A stretch of DNA of 64,000 nucleotides from positions 6,634,001-6,698,000 of the forward strand of contig JAULSN010000001.1 of the NCBI GenBank assembly GCA_033439765.1. Reading direction: 5' to 3'. The DNA is from Lasiosphaeria ovina. Lineage: Eukaryota; Ascomycota; Sordariomycetes; Sordariales; Lasiosphaeriaceae. A program made the position numbers and the translations under genes. The notes beneath the pieces were generated by a model. It saw nothing but the letters and a program-made list of their open reading frames with translations. It made no database searches and was not told where the DNA came from. Positions 1-13,026 of the stretch are shown in pieces (position 1 is the first letter of the stretch; the number at the start of each line of letters is the position of its first letter).

Positions 1-1299
1 TTCGAATCTGCTGTTGAAGTGCTGTAATGGAGACCCGATGTCAAGGTGTCTATTTCGGCATCCTCGAGTCACAGGAAGCAGTCAAAAGAAGCCACCTTAG
101 CTATTGTGTACGTGCTGGCAGAGGAAAGAGCACCTTTATTGTTCATCGAGGGAAGGTGCGGGTCTGGTGCAAGACCCGACTCCTGACCGCTACCAATACT
201 ATCGCCTCAATTTTCGTCCGACTTGCCCTTCCTTCACCGGCTCAGAAAGCGTCCCCCATATGGCGCATCACTGTTTACAATAATCCATAGTTAAACAGAT
301 CCAAGCCAGAAGCCAATACCGCCTCGATGACCTTCCATTGTCTGGGCCGAGCTCGTGCCATGCATGTTCTTGATACCTACAAGGATTTCCCAGACTGCAC
401 CTAACGTCGACAAGAATACCGCAGGTTCCGGGTAGACAAAGGAAACTCGCGCAGGTGGCGGACAAACGGATGGAAAGGCCACTTGCCCCGTCATGCCCGG
501 TGTCATTTCCCCATAAACGACACACGTTGCAGCTGTGGCCACGGCAGACGGAGCGGGCGGACATTCCGAGTGTTGGATTTCTCGTCATTCTTCTGAACAC
601 TCTTGGAATCCCACGCCACCTACTACCACCTGCCTTGATCTTCCCCCCAGGCTCATGCAAAAACAAATATCTGATCTTTGTGCCTATATATATATGTGCC
701 TTCTCCCGTTGGATATGAAGCGCCGCGCGGACGTTGGTAAAGGCATGCACAAGATGACTGGCAAGGGCGCAATCATTAGACTCCCAGAATCCCGAATTCG
801 CGGAAAGGAAAGAGTAAGGTAACATCAACATCCGCTGGCAAAGGCGAGCCACGCAAGTGGATGGAAGAATATTTATGTGCGTAATGCTATAGCAATGATG
901 TGCGTCAAGCGATAAAAAATAGTTATAACTAATCTGCTAAAGGGAAAGGGGGGCTCAGACGACGCACCACCAAAAAACAATGATGAGCCAGACTCCCTTT
1001 CGAACCGCCCTTCCCGTTTGGTTTCCTCAATGTGTGTGAAAATGTTGTGTGTGCGTGTGTATGTGTGTGTGCCTGGAACGCCGTATTATGCGCATGGAAA
1101 AGACTCTTGCCTGACACTTTCCGTCTCCGGCTTGCGCTGTCCCCGGCCGCCATGCAATCACCCAGCCAACTTTCAACCCCCCAGAAACTCTCACCACCTG
1201 GCGGTGTGTATTACTTTAACAAGAACAGAAAATTGACAAGATTCAGACAACCCGAGGCAAACGGAGAAGAAGTTGCCGGATAATGGGCTCTTGGTGGGC
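1..1299. other. Intergenic, left edge, with GT-rich tract
   Basis: No reading frame here has protein-like composition or recognisable motifs; the short open frames on both strands overlap one another and look random. A GT-rich microsatellite runs from about 1029 to 1072. The right end is the 3' flank of the Zds1-family gene, whose stop codon lies at 1302-1300 on the minus strand. Confidence 0.6.
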
Positions 1300-4200
1300 C
1301 TACCACATGTCGTTGTTCTCGTCATCGTCGTCGTCGTCGTAATGGTTGTCGCGACCGTAGTAGTAGTTCTGCCCTGCGCCATTACCGTGTTGCTGGCCAT
1401 GCCCTCCTCCCTGTTGTCCCGGGCCACTGTAGCCATCGTGGCCTCGATGATTGCCATTCTGCTGAGTAGAAGATCCATAATCGTTCTGGCGCTGATCAAC
1501 ACCATGCTCGTATTCGTAGATTTGAGCATCGTCCACATATTGGACGCTCCCATCATGCTGGTTTCCGGCGTCTCCATATTGCTGGCCCCCGGACTAAGGA
1601 AGTGTTAGCGAAAGACTACCAAATATCGACAACGAATAAAACAGGCGCTAGTCACTGACGCGATGGTAGTCAAAATCGAATTTCCCATCCTGCCCACCCT
1701 GTTGCTGAGCCATCTGTTGTTCTCTCTGCTGTTGCTGTTGTTGTTCTAGCTGTGCTTGCTCGGCCTCTCGCCGCTTGCGTTCCTCCTCCTGTCGCTTTTG
1801 CTGGGGCGAAATGGGGACTTGGAGTTGTGGATGCATCGCTTGAACTTTGGCGAGGTATGAATACATGAAATTGCTGAGAAGCACCTGACTTTGCAGTGGC
1901 CGGCGAGGATTGGCGAGCTTGATATGGGCCATGCGGTAGATGGCACGCTCCTCGATAATGGGAAATCGGGTCCAAGGGTAGTCCACGTCTGCGCGAAGCT
2001 GCCGCGGTGGAGGATCTGGGGTAAGGGGCCGATGCTCCTTCTTTTTGTGGCCAGGCTCCTTGTCGCCCTTCTTTTTGGATCCTCCAAAGAGGCCACCAAA
2101 GAAGCCATCTTTCTCCTTTTTGCTTTCGCTTACTTTGCGATTGCTCTCCTTCTTCCGCTCTTCATAGAGTTTGTTGTCGATGCTGTCGCGGTCAATCAGC
2201 AGACTCTCGCGACCCTTGGCGACAACGGTATCAATCGAGCTCTGAAGAACATCCAGGCGCGCATTATCGTGGCTCTTATCCCCAGTCTTTCCCTTGGCCT
2301 TTCTGGCTTGTTCTTCCTTCTCCCGCTTCTTTCTCTCCTTATCATCACTCTTGAACCACTTCCATCCAGAGGATGACTTGCTGGACATGATGCTCTCCGT
2401 ATCGTCCTTGTCTTTGGACTTCCTTTCAGAAGACCTCCTCTCCTCAGCCGTATTAAGGGTTGGTATGAACGTCAGGTTGGCAGTGGTCGTCCCGCCGCTA
2501 CCTGGAAGTGGGGTTGGGTGGCTGGTCATATCACCGATGTTGGAATTATCATTAGAAACAGGCTTCTCCTTAACGGGCTGTTCTCTAAAGTTGGGCTGCT
2601 CTCCGAAGCTGGCCTGTGTTGGAGAAGTCGGAGACGGGATAGGCTTCCCGGGAGAGGGACGTTTGCTTGAACGAGCTGGAGGCCCGTCAATGGGCGGCTG
2701 TGGTTGTTCATCATATAAGGACTGTGATGACTTCTGGGACGAAGATCTTTCGGGGAAAGTGACTGGAGGCTGCGAGGTTGTGTCCGGGACAGGCGGTGTT
2801 TCGACTATCAAGGGGATTGGGGGTACAGGGGGGACAGGAATGTTACGTGCGGCGGCCGAGGAGGTTCTGACAGGCAACACAGGTAATGATGATGGGGGAG
2901 ATGAGGGCGTTACTGGGCTCTCGATGTCGTCCTGTGCTTGTCCGTCAAGTAGGGCTGCTTCAGCACCGGTAGGAGAAATGGCAGGAGTCTCTCTGGAGAA
3001 ATTCTGCTGCCTCCGAACCGAGCGCGTGGGCCGGGAATAGTTCTCGGCCACCGGCTCAGACTGTACTTTGGCTAGCGAACTTCCGTACGCGGGGTCGATA
3101 GGTGGAAGCGGTGGGGGATCTTCTGTGTCCTTGTTGTCTGTTTGCCTTCCAGTTGCCCTTTTAGAAAAAGGCACCCGTTCTCCACGTATGCTGCCACCTT
3201 TCCTATACGTTGTTCTCCTTGAGCGCTGCAGGCCCATGCCGGGAGCGACCGGTAGGATGGGCAAGTCTCCCTCGCCACCCTCCGCCCGGACATCATCTGC
3301 CAGCTTTTGGACGGCTTTCTTCGGGTCGTTGACAAGATCGTTGAGGCTGAGTTCTGGTGTGGCGTACTCGTTAAGAGGGTAATTCCGTTCCAGCCTTTCG
3401 GCTCCGTCCACATACCCGTCCCCGCCGCTGTGGGTGTTGATTTGTCGAGAGAGCATAGACTTCTTTCTCCTCAGACCGCCCGCGTCACCACCCCGTTGAG
3501 ACCCAGATGCGGAGAGCAACGAATCTCCAGACCGCCGCTTCATCGTCTGTACCCGGTTCTCGAGAAAGTCCTTGAATGCCGTTGGCTCCAGTTCTGGGTG
3601 CACTCTGGCCGGTACCCATAACAGGCGGGAGGGGTCCGCCTCGTCATCGTCTCCCGACGGCGCGATCGCGGGAATCGCTACCAACGACATGCCCGAGAAA
3701 GGCACCAGATCTGGGTCGTGGTTTATCACGTCCATCGACATGCGCCGCAGCGCTTGCAGGTTACTGAGCTCCTGGGCAATGTCGTTCGCATTATCAATAT
3801 TGGTCATGGGGAATTGCGAGCTTTCTCGCAACGACGGGGTTGGCGAAAGTGGCTGGAGGGGAGAATTTGGTCCTTCGAAGGAGCTGCTCCGTTGGCTGCT
3901 CATTCGCGCAGGAAATGTATGTGTCTTCTTGATGCCAGTGCCGTTAGGCGGGCCCGCCTGCGCCGGAGAGCTTTGGTCCGAGATTGTGCGCACCAGCCGC
4001 AGCCGGTCTCCCGATGGCTCGGCGGGTGCCTGGGATTTGGTCAACTGCTCGCTCCCATACTTGGGTGTGACAAAGCTCATGGGCCGGTTGTCCTCGGCGC
4101 CGGAATCGTCTTCATCACCATACATGGTCCCTATGGCCTCGGTGACGTGGTGGCTAGGGTCGGAAATGGACAGCTGGTTGGCGTGGCCGCGTCGGTTTGC

Positions 4201-4420
4201 AAAGCTGCCGCCAACATTGCCACGGGGCCGGGATGATGTCTGTATAGAAAAGGCAAGAAAGTTAGCCGACGAGGCGATCCCTGGCCCGCCAGGGGGGGGG
4301 GAGGGTGGCCCATATTTTTCTTCTTCATTTCCATGTAGTGCGCGATGAGACCCCGTATTTTGTAACCTGCTTGACGCGCAGGTGCTGCCGAACACCGAGC
4401 GCGGGGATCACGGAGAACAT
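1300..4420 (-). CDS. ZDS1: Zds1-family regulatory protein (three exons)
   Basis: A Zds1 C-terminal domain lies at about residues 765-820 (PWTRFPIIEERAIYRMAHI, then ANPRRPL and LSNFMYSYLAKVQ). Yeast Zds1/Zds2 bind PP2A-Cdc55 and act in mitotic exit and polarity; the same role is inferred here. The model is exon 1 4420-4418..about 4367 (18 codons, ATG at 4420, donor GTTACA), exon 2 4239-1660 and exon 3 1593-1300, giving about 975 aa. Intron 2 (1659-1594) has donor GTCAGT, branch GCTAAC and acceptor CTTAG, and keeps frame. It replaces a premature TAG at 1648 with a 97-residue Gln/Gly/Asp-rich tail ending in a run of Asp. The first exon is the least certain part; an in-frame ATG at 4395 without splicing is the alternative. 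The middle is Pro/Ser-rich and disordered, followed by Lys/Glu- and Gln-rich stretches. The N-terminal motif NQLSISDPSHHVTEAIGTMY also looks like a conserved family segment. Confidence 0.87.
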
Positions 4421-6996
4421 GGAGAGGGGAGTATTGACGCACCATCATCGGGACTGGGAGAGAGCCTCGCGGGAGGCCAGAGTCCAAGGCTCCTCCCCTT
4501 GGTTATTTGCTTGGTTGGCCGACCGAAAGTGGACAGTCGCGTGTCGCCTGTCTCTCATGAGCGGAAGAAGAGACGCCCAAGGAGGGGCCCGAGAAGGGCT
4601 CGAGGCGGTGATTTCTGTGTGCAACGTCGTGCGGGGATGCGCTTCGAGAATCCGCTCGCGGGCCTTCTGGGAGAAGTGTCTATCGAGACTCAGGGGCGGG
4701 AAACCCGGAGACCTGAGGTGGGCTGCAACGTGCGTCGGCGGGGAACGTGGTGCTAAGGTACTCTGTTCTGTGCTGTACTGGACGCGACTCGGGTCAACTC
4801 GCCATGGACAAGAGTGTCTGGACAGCAGCGAAGGCGGATAAGTGAGCGTGGTAGCCTTTTCGTGTTTGGCTGCGTCGAGCAATGTCGATCGATGGCGTAG
4901 CGGCGCGATGGTGCTTAAAGTTGGGAGAGGCGTCGGGAGTTGGATGGCGTAGCGAGGCACAGGAAGCCAGGATGGTATCTCCTTCTCTAGGCCCTGTTGA
5001 ATGCAAATCCAACGGTAAATTTGAGCGCTGCTTTTAGGGGGGGGCCCAACCGGTCGTGGGTCGGACGGTCGAGGAGCCCAGATCAGGCGCATGGGCTAGG
5101 TTGCCTGCCCGCCCGGTCTTGTTACATTAGCGCATCAAGAAACCACAGCGACTGTCCCTGTCACGTGGAATGCGCTGAATTGGGATGCTGGGGCCGCTTC
5201 TGGTCCTGGGGGGTCGACAATTATTAGGCGGCTAAGACACTGCCCGCCTAGGCTTCCTGCCTTAGGCTATCCATACCCTGGGACCCTGTCAGTTCGGAAA
5301 GGAAGCGACGAGCAGGGGGAAATGCTACTTCCAGGTTGCACTAATTATCTCCGACCTTTTCTCTGTTGCCGTCCCGGAGTTCATGAATGTTTCAGTGCTT
5401 CTAATAGTGCGGCATCTGTAGATCTCAGGTCTACCAGCTTGCTTAGGGCCATTGTGTGTATTCTTCAAGTGCTTCTAACCCGAAGGCTGAAAGTAGGGTG
5501 CCGGAAAGTCGCAAATGGAAAAGTTGGGGAACATACCTTCCAAATCCTTCCAGGACAGACGTCATGGACCTTTCAGGGGCAGAACTTAGGGGTGGTTTCT
5601 ATCCCCCCGGACTGTTTACACTTCTTGCTGGGAATTTTGCAAATCATTCTAGGAAATGTCTATTTTGATCACTAACTTCCTCAGTTTCAAGACTAATAAC
5701 ACTGTATTACGGAAACAGATGATATTGAGAGAGTTGTTGTGCCGTCAATTGGTTGCCGTCAATTGGTAATGCTGAGCGAAGAATCTGGGCTAATACTGGT
5801 AATAACTCTTCGGAAACACCCTGGTAGTTCGGTGTCGACGATGTCATCGTCTGTTTCCTAATGGAAGTTCCTGGGCCCCCGCGCATGTTTCTTATGCCTT
5901 CTTGCTTAACCCGGGCAGCGGGCTGTGTTCCTTTCCGGTATTGTATTGATTCACACTGATGCGCGCAAGCTCTTATTCATCCACTCGCGCAAACCCGGCT
6001 CACGGTCCAGCGTTCAGCAAGTCGTCTTCAATAATACCTCGCCCCCGTCCCTCCGGCCCGGAAAGTCAGGAAATGTTCACTCTGCCCAACAGACTTGGAG
6101 ACAAGGAGGCAGAAACGACATACATAGAACAACGGACAACCGGGACCGTTGGCAAGAGCTAGCAAGCCGCCGAAGCCGAGAATCCAGAAAGCAAGCGGGA
6201 CGGACCCCATTGCATGAGGCAAGCAATCTCATTTTAAATTTTTGGCAGCGGCTGTTGCAACCTCCAAAAAAAGGCTCTGTCACGCTTTGAGGCGCCACTC
6301 GAGGGCCTTTGTGTGGGGATGGCGAAATCTGGCTGGCCAACCAGCGGCCGCCTTATCGCCTCCTGTCCCCTTATCCTGCAGCTGGCAGCCGCCCGGTGTT
6401 GTGTGCCTCAAACCCGCAGGCAGCCTTCAATGATTTCTCCCGGTTCTACAGCCGTCACTCACCTCTTGGTGCCAAACTACTGGCCGGGCCGCAAATCATG
6501 TTAGTAGTATAAGTATCTCAACTTTGGAAAATACCCCCTCTCCTTTTGGCTCGTCTCAAAGCGATAGTGGGCATTGTGTTTAGCCTTCGCCACTCGGCAC
6601 TGTAACGGATCCATTGTCTTCTTGCTGCCTATGTAGCACCTAACAGGACAAGAATTAGGAGTTACCCTAATGTATTTCCTGTCAGTTTCTTGTCCCAATT
6701 TCTCTAATTTGAATGGGATGGACTTTGCCAGAGTTAAAGACAACTCATCTAAAACCAAACCAACTGCAAGACCGCTATGACACTTGCACTTATCAATCCA
6801 TGAGAAACAAATGGCAACTCGCAGCTTTGTTCGCTAAAAAGGGGGGCCGTTCCCAATACAATTTCGCCATGCGAAATCATATCAAGGGGTATCTATGCCA
6901 CGGCAGGTTTTACAAAAAAACGCTCTCGAGCTACCCATAACATACAAACAGATCTATCCTGTATTTTGTACAGATAAAGCAAAACGGTCGAATCAG
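4421..6996. other. Intergenic spacer, 2.6 kb
   Basis: This is the upstream region of the Zds1-family gene and the 3' flank of the amidase. Open frames at 4305-5092 on both strands are antisense pairs without motifs. From about 5250 the base composition becomes AT-richer. A perfect 14-bp tandem duplication (TGCCGTCAATTGGT) lies at 5740-5767. I see no gene and no clear transposon ends. Confidence 0.6.
5740..5767. repeat. Perfect 14-bp tandem duplication
   Basis: Two adjacent copies of TGCCGTCAATTGGT sit in non-coding DNA between the Zds1-family gene and the amidase. No protein or element context is visible. Confidence 0.85.
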
Positions 6997-9008
6997 TCAG
7001 GCACGGCGCGTTTCCTTCGCGAGCTGCACAACATCAACCCAGTTCGGCGGACGGCGCCTGTGCTCAGCACCGAGCTGTTCCGCGAGCAGGCCGAAACGTA
7101 GCAGCTGCTCCTCGGCACACCACTCGCCCGTGGCCATGAGGCCGATGGGGATGGGCGCGCTCCCGAGCTCGGCCGGGACGAAGCCCGCGGGCAGCGAGAT
7201 GCTCGGCAGGCCGCAAAAGTTTGCGAGCCACACGTACTCCATGCTCTGCATCGTGCGGTGGCCGTCGTTGACGCCGTGCTTGAGCTCTGCGCTGCCGCCG
7301 CGGATCGGCCAGCCCTCGCACGCCGTTGTGGGCGTGACGATTAGCATCCCCGGGTGCTGCGCCCACAGCCAGGCCAGGTGCTGCATCAAGACGCGCCGCA
7401 GCTTCTGCGCCAGCATGTAGTCCGTCGCGGGCGTGACCCTGCCGAGCGCCAGCAGGATCCGGTTGGCTGCCGTCAGCCCCCGCGTGTCCGGCAGCAGCGT
7501 CGCCGCGTCGGTCAGCACCGTCAGGGCGTGCGCCGTCTGCCCTTCGGGCAGGAGCGGAATGTCGATCTTGACCGTGGTGTAGCCGTGGTCCTGTACCAGT
7601 TGCCGCACCATGCCATAGCAGAGAGTCTGAATCGCGGGCGTCGCCTGCGAGATCCAGTCGGTGGGAATGCCGAGGATCTTTGGCTCACCCGCCGAGGGGG
7701 CCGTCAGCCGCATCCGTCCGAGATTAGGGAATGGAGAGGTTGGGTGCGGTTCGGCGACGACTTGGAACAGGGCTGCGAGCGATGCGACATCGGCGGCGAT
7801 GGGGCCGAGACAGGCGCACGTCAGACAATGGTTCTGGCCGGGCTTGAACGAGAGCCGACCGTGTGTAGGCTTGAGGCCGAACACGCCGCACAAGCTTGAT
7901 GGGATGCGGATGCTCCCGCCGCCGTCGCTGCCAAGGCCGACAGGAATGAGGCCGGCGCTAACTGCGTAGCCCGTGCCCGACGAGCTGCCGCCCGTGTAGT
8001 AGTTCGGATTGTACGGGTTTAGCGGGGTGCCATAGAGGGGGTTGTTGCCCGTCGTGTCGAGCCCGAACTCGTGCATTGAGAGCTTGCCAAGTATAATGGC
8101 GCCAGCGGCCTCGAGCTTCCGCACACACCAGGCTGTACCGGCTCCCTCGTCAGGGGAAGTGTACGTGTTTTTGGATCCGAGGCAGGTGCGGTAGCCTTCC
8201 ATGTCATATTCGTCCTTGACACCCGTAGGGACACCATCGAGCGGGCCGAGGGAGCGGTTTTCCTTGTATCGCTGAGTTGATTCACTGGCTGCTCTCAGGA
8301 CCTTGCCGATATTGGTCTCAAACCAGGCCTTGGAGTGCTCGTTTGGCTGGGGCAAATCGCGCCTAATCAAGGGCAGCAAGGCTTCTACGACCTCAAGCGG
8401 AGTCAAAGCCCCTGAGAGATATAGCTTGTGGTACTCTGCCACCGAGTAGTATTTCGCCTGGGGATAGATGCCATGCGGACTTGGCATTAGTTCCTCCACA
8501 GGATGCGGTTGTGAAGACTCATCCGCTTCCTTGTCCTCGTCGCCAGTTGCCTCTGGCAGGCGAACGACTTGAGGCTCAAACCACGGTTCATAGTCTTCAA
8601 GGTGCTCAATAATCTTGCGCAGAGAGCCGAATCCAGCGTTGCGCCATACCGCCTCCCTCAGGAAGCTGAGCCATTCCATGCTAGGGAATGACACGGGCTG
8701 TTAGAGCCTGCAGCGCTAATGCATAAATGGCAAGCAAACAAATGGCGGACGGAGACTTACAGAAACGCAGCCGCCACGAGGACGATGCCCCTGACCCCGG
8801 GGACGGGCTTCCTCTCATTTCGATAGGGCACATCGGGACTAAACGCAACAACATCAGTCAAACAGTCAAGTAGATATTGAAATGGCTTTCTTTTGGAGGC
8901 GGCGCTCCGAGGACCCTGTCGGATTTCTGCTCCAATTGCCCGAGGTACTCACCCTTTCAGTGGCTCTGGATAATTCAGGAACTTGCGAGACCGGAGTTCC
9001 GAGCTCAT
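6997..9008 (-). CDS. Amidase-signature hydrolase (three exons)
   Basis: This is an amidase-signature enzyme that hydrolyses an amide bond; the substrate cannot be told from sequence. The Ser-cisSer-Lys triad is visible: Lys200 in GVPTGVKDEYD, cis-Ser about 278-279 in GGSSSG, and nucleophile Ser301 in GSDGGGSIRIPS. The unspliced frame starts at 8694, but the family N-terminus is recovered by splicing exon 1 9008-8953 (ATG, MSSELRSRKFLNYPEPLK), exon 2 8838-8761 and exon 3 8680-6997. Donors are GTGAGT and GTAAGT; acceptors are TTTAG and CCTAG. The spliced protein has 605 aa, with a hydrophobic stretch near residues 32-43 (VRGIVLVAAAFL) typical of fungal members, so it may be membrane-associated. 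An Asp/Glu-rich insert lies near residues 90-101. The nearest neighbours are unrelated genes. Confidence 0.92.
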
Positions 9009-10457
9009 TTTCGTCACTGGCGTGGGATTTAACCACAATTACCTCGTTCGTGATTGGAGATACTTGGGTTACATAGATAATGCTGGAGTAGACAAAGGAA
9101 ACACGAAGGTTCAGGAGCCGACGCGATTCTTACGGAGCTCTAAATACGGAGAATGGGCAGGGAACTGAGGAAGGCGTGGCTCGCGGCTTGCTGACCCATC
9201 GTTAGTGCCGAGGCATCGCCCGTTTGTGCCTGTGGCGTGTTATTGGCCGGTTCCTTGTCATGCCAAGAACAAGCCTGAACAACGCGTGGTGCTGCTGCTA
9301 TTTTCTGTCCCATTGCGGCCTGCCTGGAATAACCCAGCCCCGATGGTGCGTATTCAAGCCCATTTCCAGTTTTAACATGCGGAAAGCAATCCAGCTTTCC
9401 CATTCTCGCCACTGACGAATCGGCTTCCCGCGGAGGCCGAGAATGCATTCGATTGGCGTGCAACTTCAGTGGGCAGGGATGGATGTGAAGCGCCTGAAGG
9501 AGCTGCAGCTTGACGCCATCTTTCGTGTCGCCGATGACTAAGGACCTACCTTGGGTTGTTGCGCGTCCCATGCCTTCCTTCTGCGGATGCTTCCAGAGGT
9601 TGAATTGCGGCGACGCTGGAAGTTGATAATCGAGGCTCTATAAATCCATGTCCGTATAATATAGTGGAATATCTCTTTCATCTGAAGGCAAAGCTCTCTT
9701 TTAGGCAGCTCTAGGCGCTTTTGTGTATCGGTACGAAGACTTAGTAAGATTTCTTATCTTGGTAAGGCTGGATAACACCACCCGCTATATTCTGTACCAT
9801 TCCAGGTATGTTACGCTAGGATACTTGAATACCCGCCCGAGATACGGACTGCATAGACATGGTGAAACTTGACAACTTCCTGCTCTACTATGGTCTAAGG
9901 GTAAGTTTTCCATCCCTGTTCGGTATATGTTGGCCAGTGCGGTCCCTGCTAAGTCCCTGCTAGGGCTGTATTGCGATTGAAAGCGCGCTGTAATTTTCAG
10001 ATTGTGGCGCGCCAGGGGGCTTGTTGGTACCCGAGCAGGGGGCGAAACTTTCGCTCCATACCGCAGTATAAACCACGCGACCCGTGCAAGTCCTGCCTGA
10101 CATGGCCAAAGACACGGGCATCATCCACCGCGAGGAAGGCTACCTACCTGTACCTTGTTTTCATTTGCTAGAACATCCACACCGAGCACGCATCAACCCG
10201 TGAGTCAAGCGACGTTTGCTTGTGGCCCGTGCGTTCCGAGTCAAGTTCTGCAAGTCTAGTGTCGAGAATTAATGCCTTACGCCTGGCATTATCTTATCCG
10301 TACCCAACTCATCTCTACGGCAACGACCTTTATCAATAGGGACGAGAATATGAAGAAGCCCACAATCTCCATTCGCATACATATTTACTGCTTTCACCAC
10401 TGCGCCATGTCATGCGGCCCATTCATTGAAATCGTTTGAGTATAACCACGGCTTGGG
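9009..10457. other. Intergenic spacer between divergent genes
   Basis: This 1.4-kb segment separates the divergently transcribed amidase and Smr-domain gene and must contain both promoters. Open frames here (for example 9140-9571 minus) lack motifs and conserved composition. The part around 9600-9900 is AT-rich. No repeat or RNA gene is evident. Confidence 0.6.
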
Positions 10458-11945
10458 ATGGGGAACACAACCCCGTCGTCCGAGCAAAATTTCGGCAGGA
10501 AGCTGGTGGTACGTCGACGTCGCCCCTGTATCCACCTCACTCACCACAAGTGCCCCCCTTCATAGAAAAGTCACACGGGAATGGCGTGTTTACATGCCTA
10601 AAAAGGCCGTGCTTCCAACTCGATATCACGGACAGCCTTCCCCAATCCCCATGTCCCCCATAGCAGCACGAGTCATGGGCAATATTCCTAACGCTTCATC
10701 CAGGAGGAGTTCACAGCAGACCTGGAGGAATCGCTCATTCTCGCGATAGCGGGTGAGCGTGACCTCGAGACCGACTATGACGAGATAAGAGAAATCCTGT
10801 CGTCGCTGGCCGGCAGTGCGCGGTCAGAGGCAGCAACGGGCTTTGACCCGTCGGGCTTGGGCTGCTTCGCCGAGCTCGAGGGTCTCGCATTTGACGACAT
10901 CACAAACAGCGGCAATGGCATGTCGGGCGTCGAGTCTCTGGAGGCAACCGAGAATGCCACCACGGTCTCGGATCCCTCAGAGTCGTCAGAGGTCCTAGCC
11001 TTTACCAGCCAGACAAACTTGGGCGAGTCGGACAAGATCGAGAGCCTCCGGTTGATCTTTCCAAACTTTGCAGACCATACCATCAAATTCATCCTCAAAC
11101 AAACCAAAGGTGATCTGGAGCTCGCATTTGACCAGCTTCTCGATCGCCAGTTTCTGGAAGAGAACAATGATCTCCCAAAGGGCGTCGATATCTTTTATAA
11201 CTCTGATGACGATAAAAGGCCCAAGAAGGGTAAAGGACACCCTAGTCGTGCCAAGTCGACCGGCGGGAGGAAGAAAGTGGCTCTGGACTATACTGTGGTT
11301 TCGCCGACCAGCAACGACGAGGAACTCGAGGGTGCTAAGGGCCCCGTTCAGTTGCCTTCGTCGCGTAAACTCGGTTCATCAAGATTGGCCATCCCCCCAG
11401 CAACTTCGTCTTATGTCAACAATGATTCGGGCTGGCAAGTGGCATCCAAGAAACCATCACCAATCCGGCCATCGCCTCCTCCAATATCGGCAGGATCAGC
11501 CGCTGCATCGCCAGTCATGGGAGCTCGGAGCTCACACCTCCGCGCCGCTGCTGAGCTCAGTCGAACTGGTCCCTTGGCAAGGCAAGCGGCCAGCGTGTAT
11601 CTCGAGCGAGCCAGACACGAGACGCGCCGGTCAATGGGACTTGTTTCGGCCATGGCCGAGCGCCATGTCGATGGGCAGAGTACGGCCGACAAAATAGACT
11701 TGCACGGCGTCACTGTCCTCGACGGCGTGAGGATCGCGAAGCACCGTGTCTGGCGGTGGTGGGAGCTGCTTGGGGAGAACCGCGAGGCTAAGGCCAAACA
11801 CGGCTTTACCGTCGTGACGGGCGTCGGCTACCATTGCGCTAATGGCGTTTCGCGTCTGCGCCAGGCCGTCGGGGCTGCTCTAAAAAATGACGGGTGGAAG
11901 GTGCACGTTGGGACAGGCGAGTTCCACATCGTCGGTAGGAGCTGA
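10458..11945 (+). CDS. CUE-like/DUF1771/Smr-domain protein (two exons)
   Basis: Proteins of this type bind ubiquitin through a CUE domain and bind or cut RNA through the Smr domain; the yeast relative Cue2 cleaves mRNA in no-go decay. That role is inferred here. Visible parts are a CUE-like helix bundle (IESLRLIFPNFADHTIKFIL, then KGDLELAFDQLLD), a DUF1771 helix (LRAAAELSRTGPLARQAASV) and a C-terminal Smr domain with IDLHGV and TGVGYHCANGVSRLR. The catalytic-type DLHG and TGxGxH motifs are both intact. Exon 1 is 10458-10508 (ATG, 17 codons, donor GTACGT); exon 2 is 10704-11945 (branch CCTAAC, acceptor TCCAG). The protein has 430 aa. The open frame reaches upstream of the ATG at 10857, and a conserved-looking acidic N-terminus (DLEESLILAIAGE) supports the spliced start. 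Confidence 0.88.
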
Positions 11946-13026
11946 CGCTCCGCTTCCCCCTATTATGCACGGAAGCGAGCCTGGCCGCATTTCTCCAGAG
12001 CCCCAGATCTTCGGATCCTCTCTCGCATTAGAGTTGTGGGATCTGGACCACTGGGTTTGCCTCTTTGAGCTGAGAATATTGTGGTACACGTGTATAAGGA
12101 AGGTGTAATGATGTGACGACGGACGGGTTTGGATTGTTACGGCACAAGTTCCACTGCCGTGTCTCGGCAGTTGGAAATGGTGTTGGATTTACGGCCACAG
12201 ATATGTTGGATTAGATGATACCTGGTGTGTAGATAGTACCGGGTTTCGTAGGTACCTAATTAGAGGACCCTCGAGGGCTTCTAGACAAATACCCAATGAG
12301 GTAAATCGCCAATTTGTTTTCAAGAATGCTCTATTCTGAAGTGCAGACGATGCCTACGAGTAGACGTCGTTGAGTTTGGATGCATCAAACGGACCGCGGG
12401 AGCTTCCTAGGCAGTTCGAAAAGAAAGACGCCAGTTTGTGAAATTTAGTTTGAGCAGCGGGGCTTTCCGTTGTGGTTTTTGTCTAGTAGAACCTTTTGAG
12501 TTTTGTTTTGTGATTAAATTCTTGGCCTCACAAAGTTATTCCGATGCGGCTTTGCCTGTTGCCTCCAAACCGTGTTCCGAACGCCGGGGAACTTAAACTG
12601 TGTGCAGCTGCCGAGTGGAGCTTAGCAGGGGGCGCAGCTGCAATCGACACTTTCCGCCAGGCACCATCGTTACCCTGCGAAACTCCCCAGACACTTTGGC
12701 CAATCAAACGGCCCCTCGCCTCAGTTTGCTGTGGAGAGAGGTTGGCCAGATGACGCATGATGACAACGCAGAGACGCCGCAACACTGGACCGCTTTGCCA
12801 AGTCAGCCGCTCGCCTTCAACGCCTGACTGCTTGCCCGCCTGGGCTCGATATTCCCCATCCCATTCAAACCCCCCAACGCTCCAACTGCGCAACCATCAC
12901 AACCCACATCGCGACGTCTCCTTTGCTATCAATATCAACCAAAAATACAGGGGCGCTCTGCACGTTCTCTAGACTAATTTTGCCCTTACTTTGGCCGCCG
13001 TGCCGCCGCGCGGCGTGTTGTCCGCC
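11946..13026. other. Intergenic: promoter region of the NPC1 homologue
   Basis: This 1.1-kb spacer holds the 3' flank of the Smr gene and the upstream region of the NPC1 homologue. The short antisense frame at 12528-12893 has no motif. Pyrimidine-rich sequence at 12790-12900 is typical of a fungal core promoter or leader. Confidence 0.55.
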
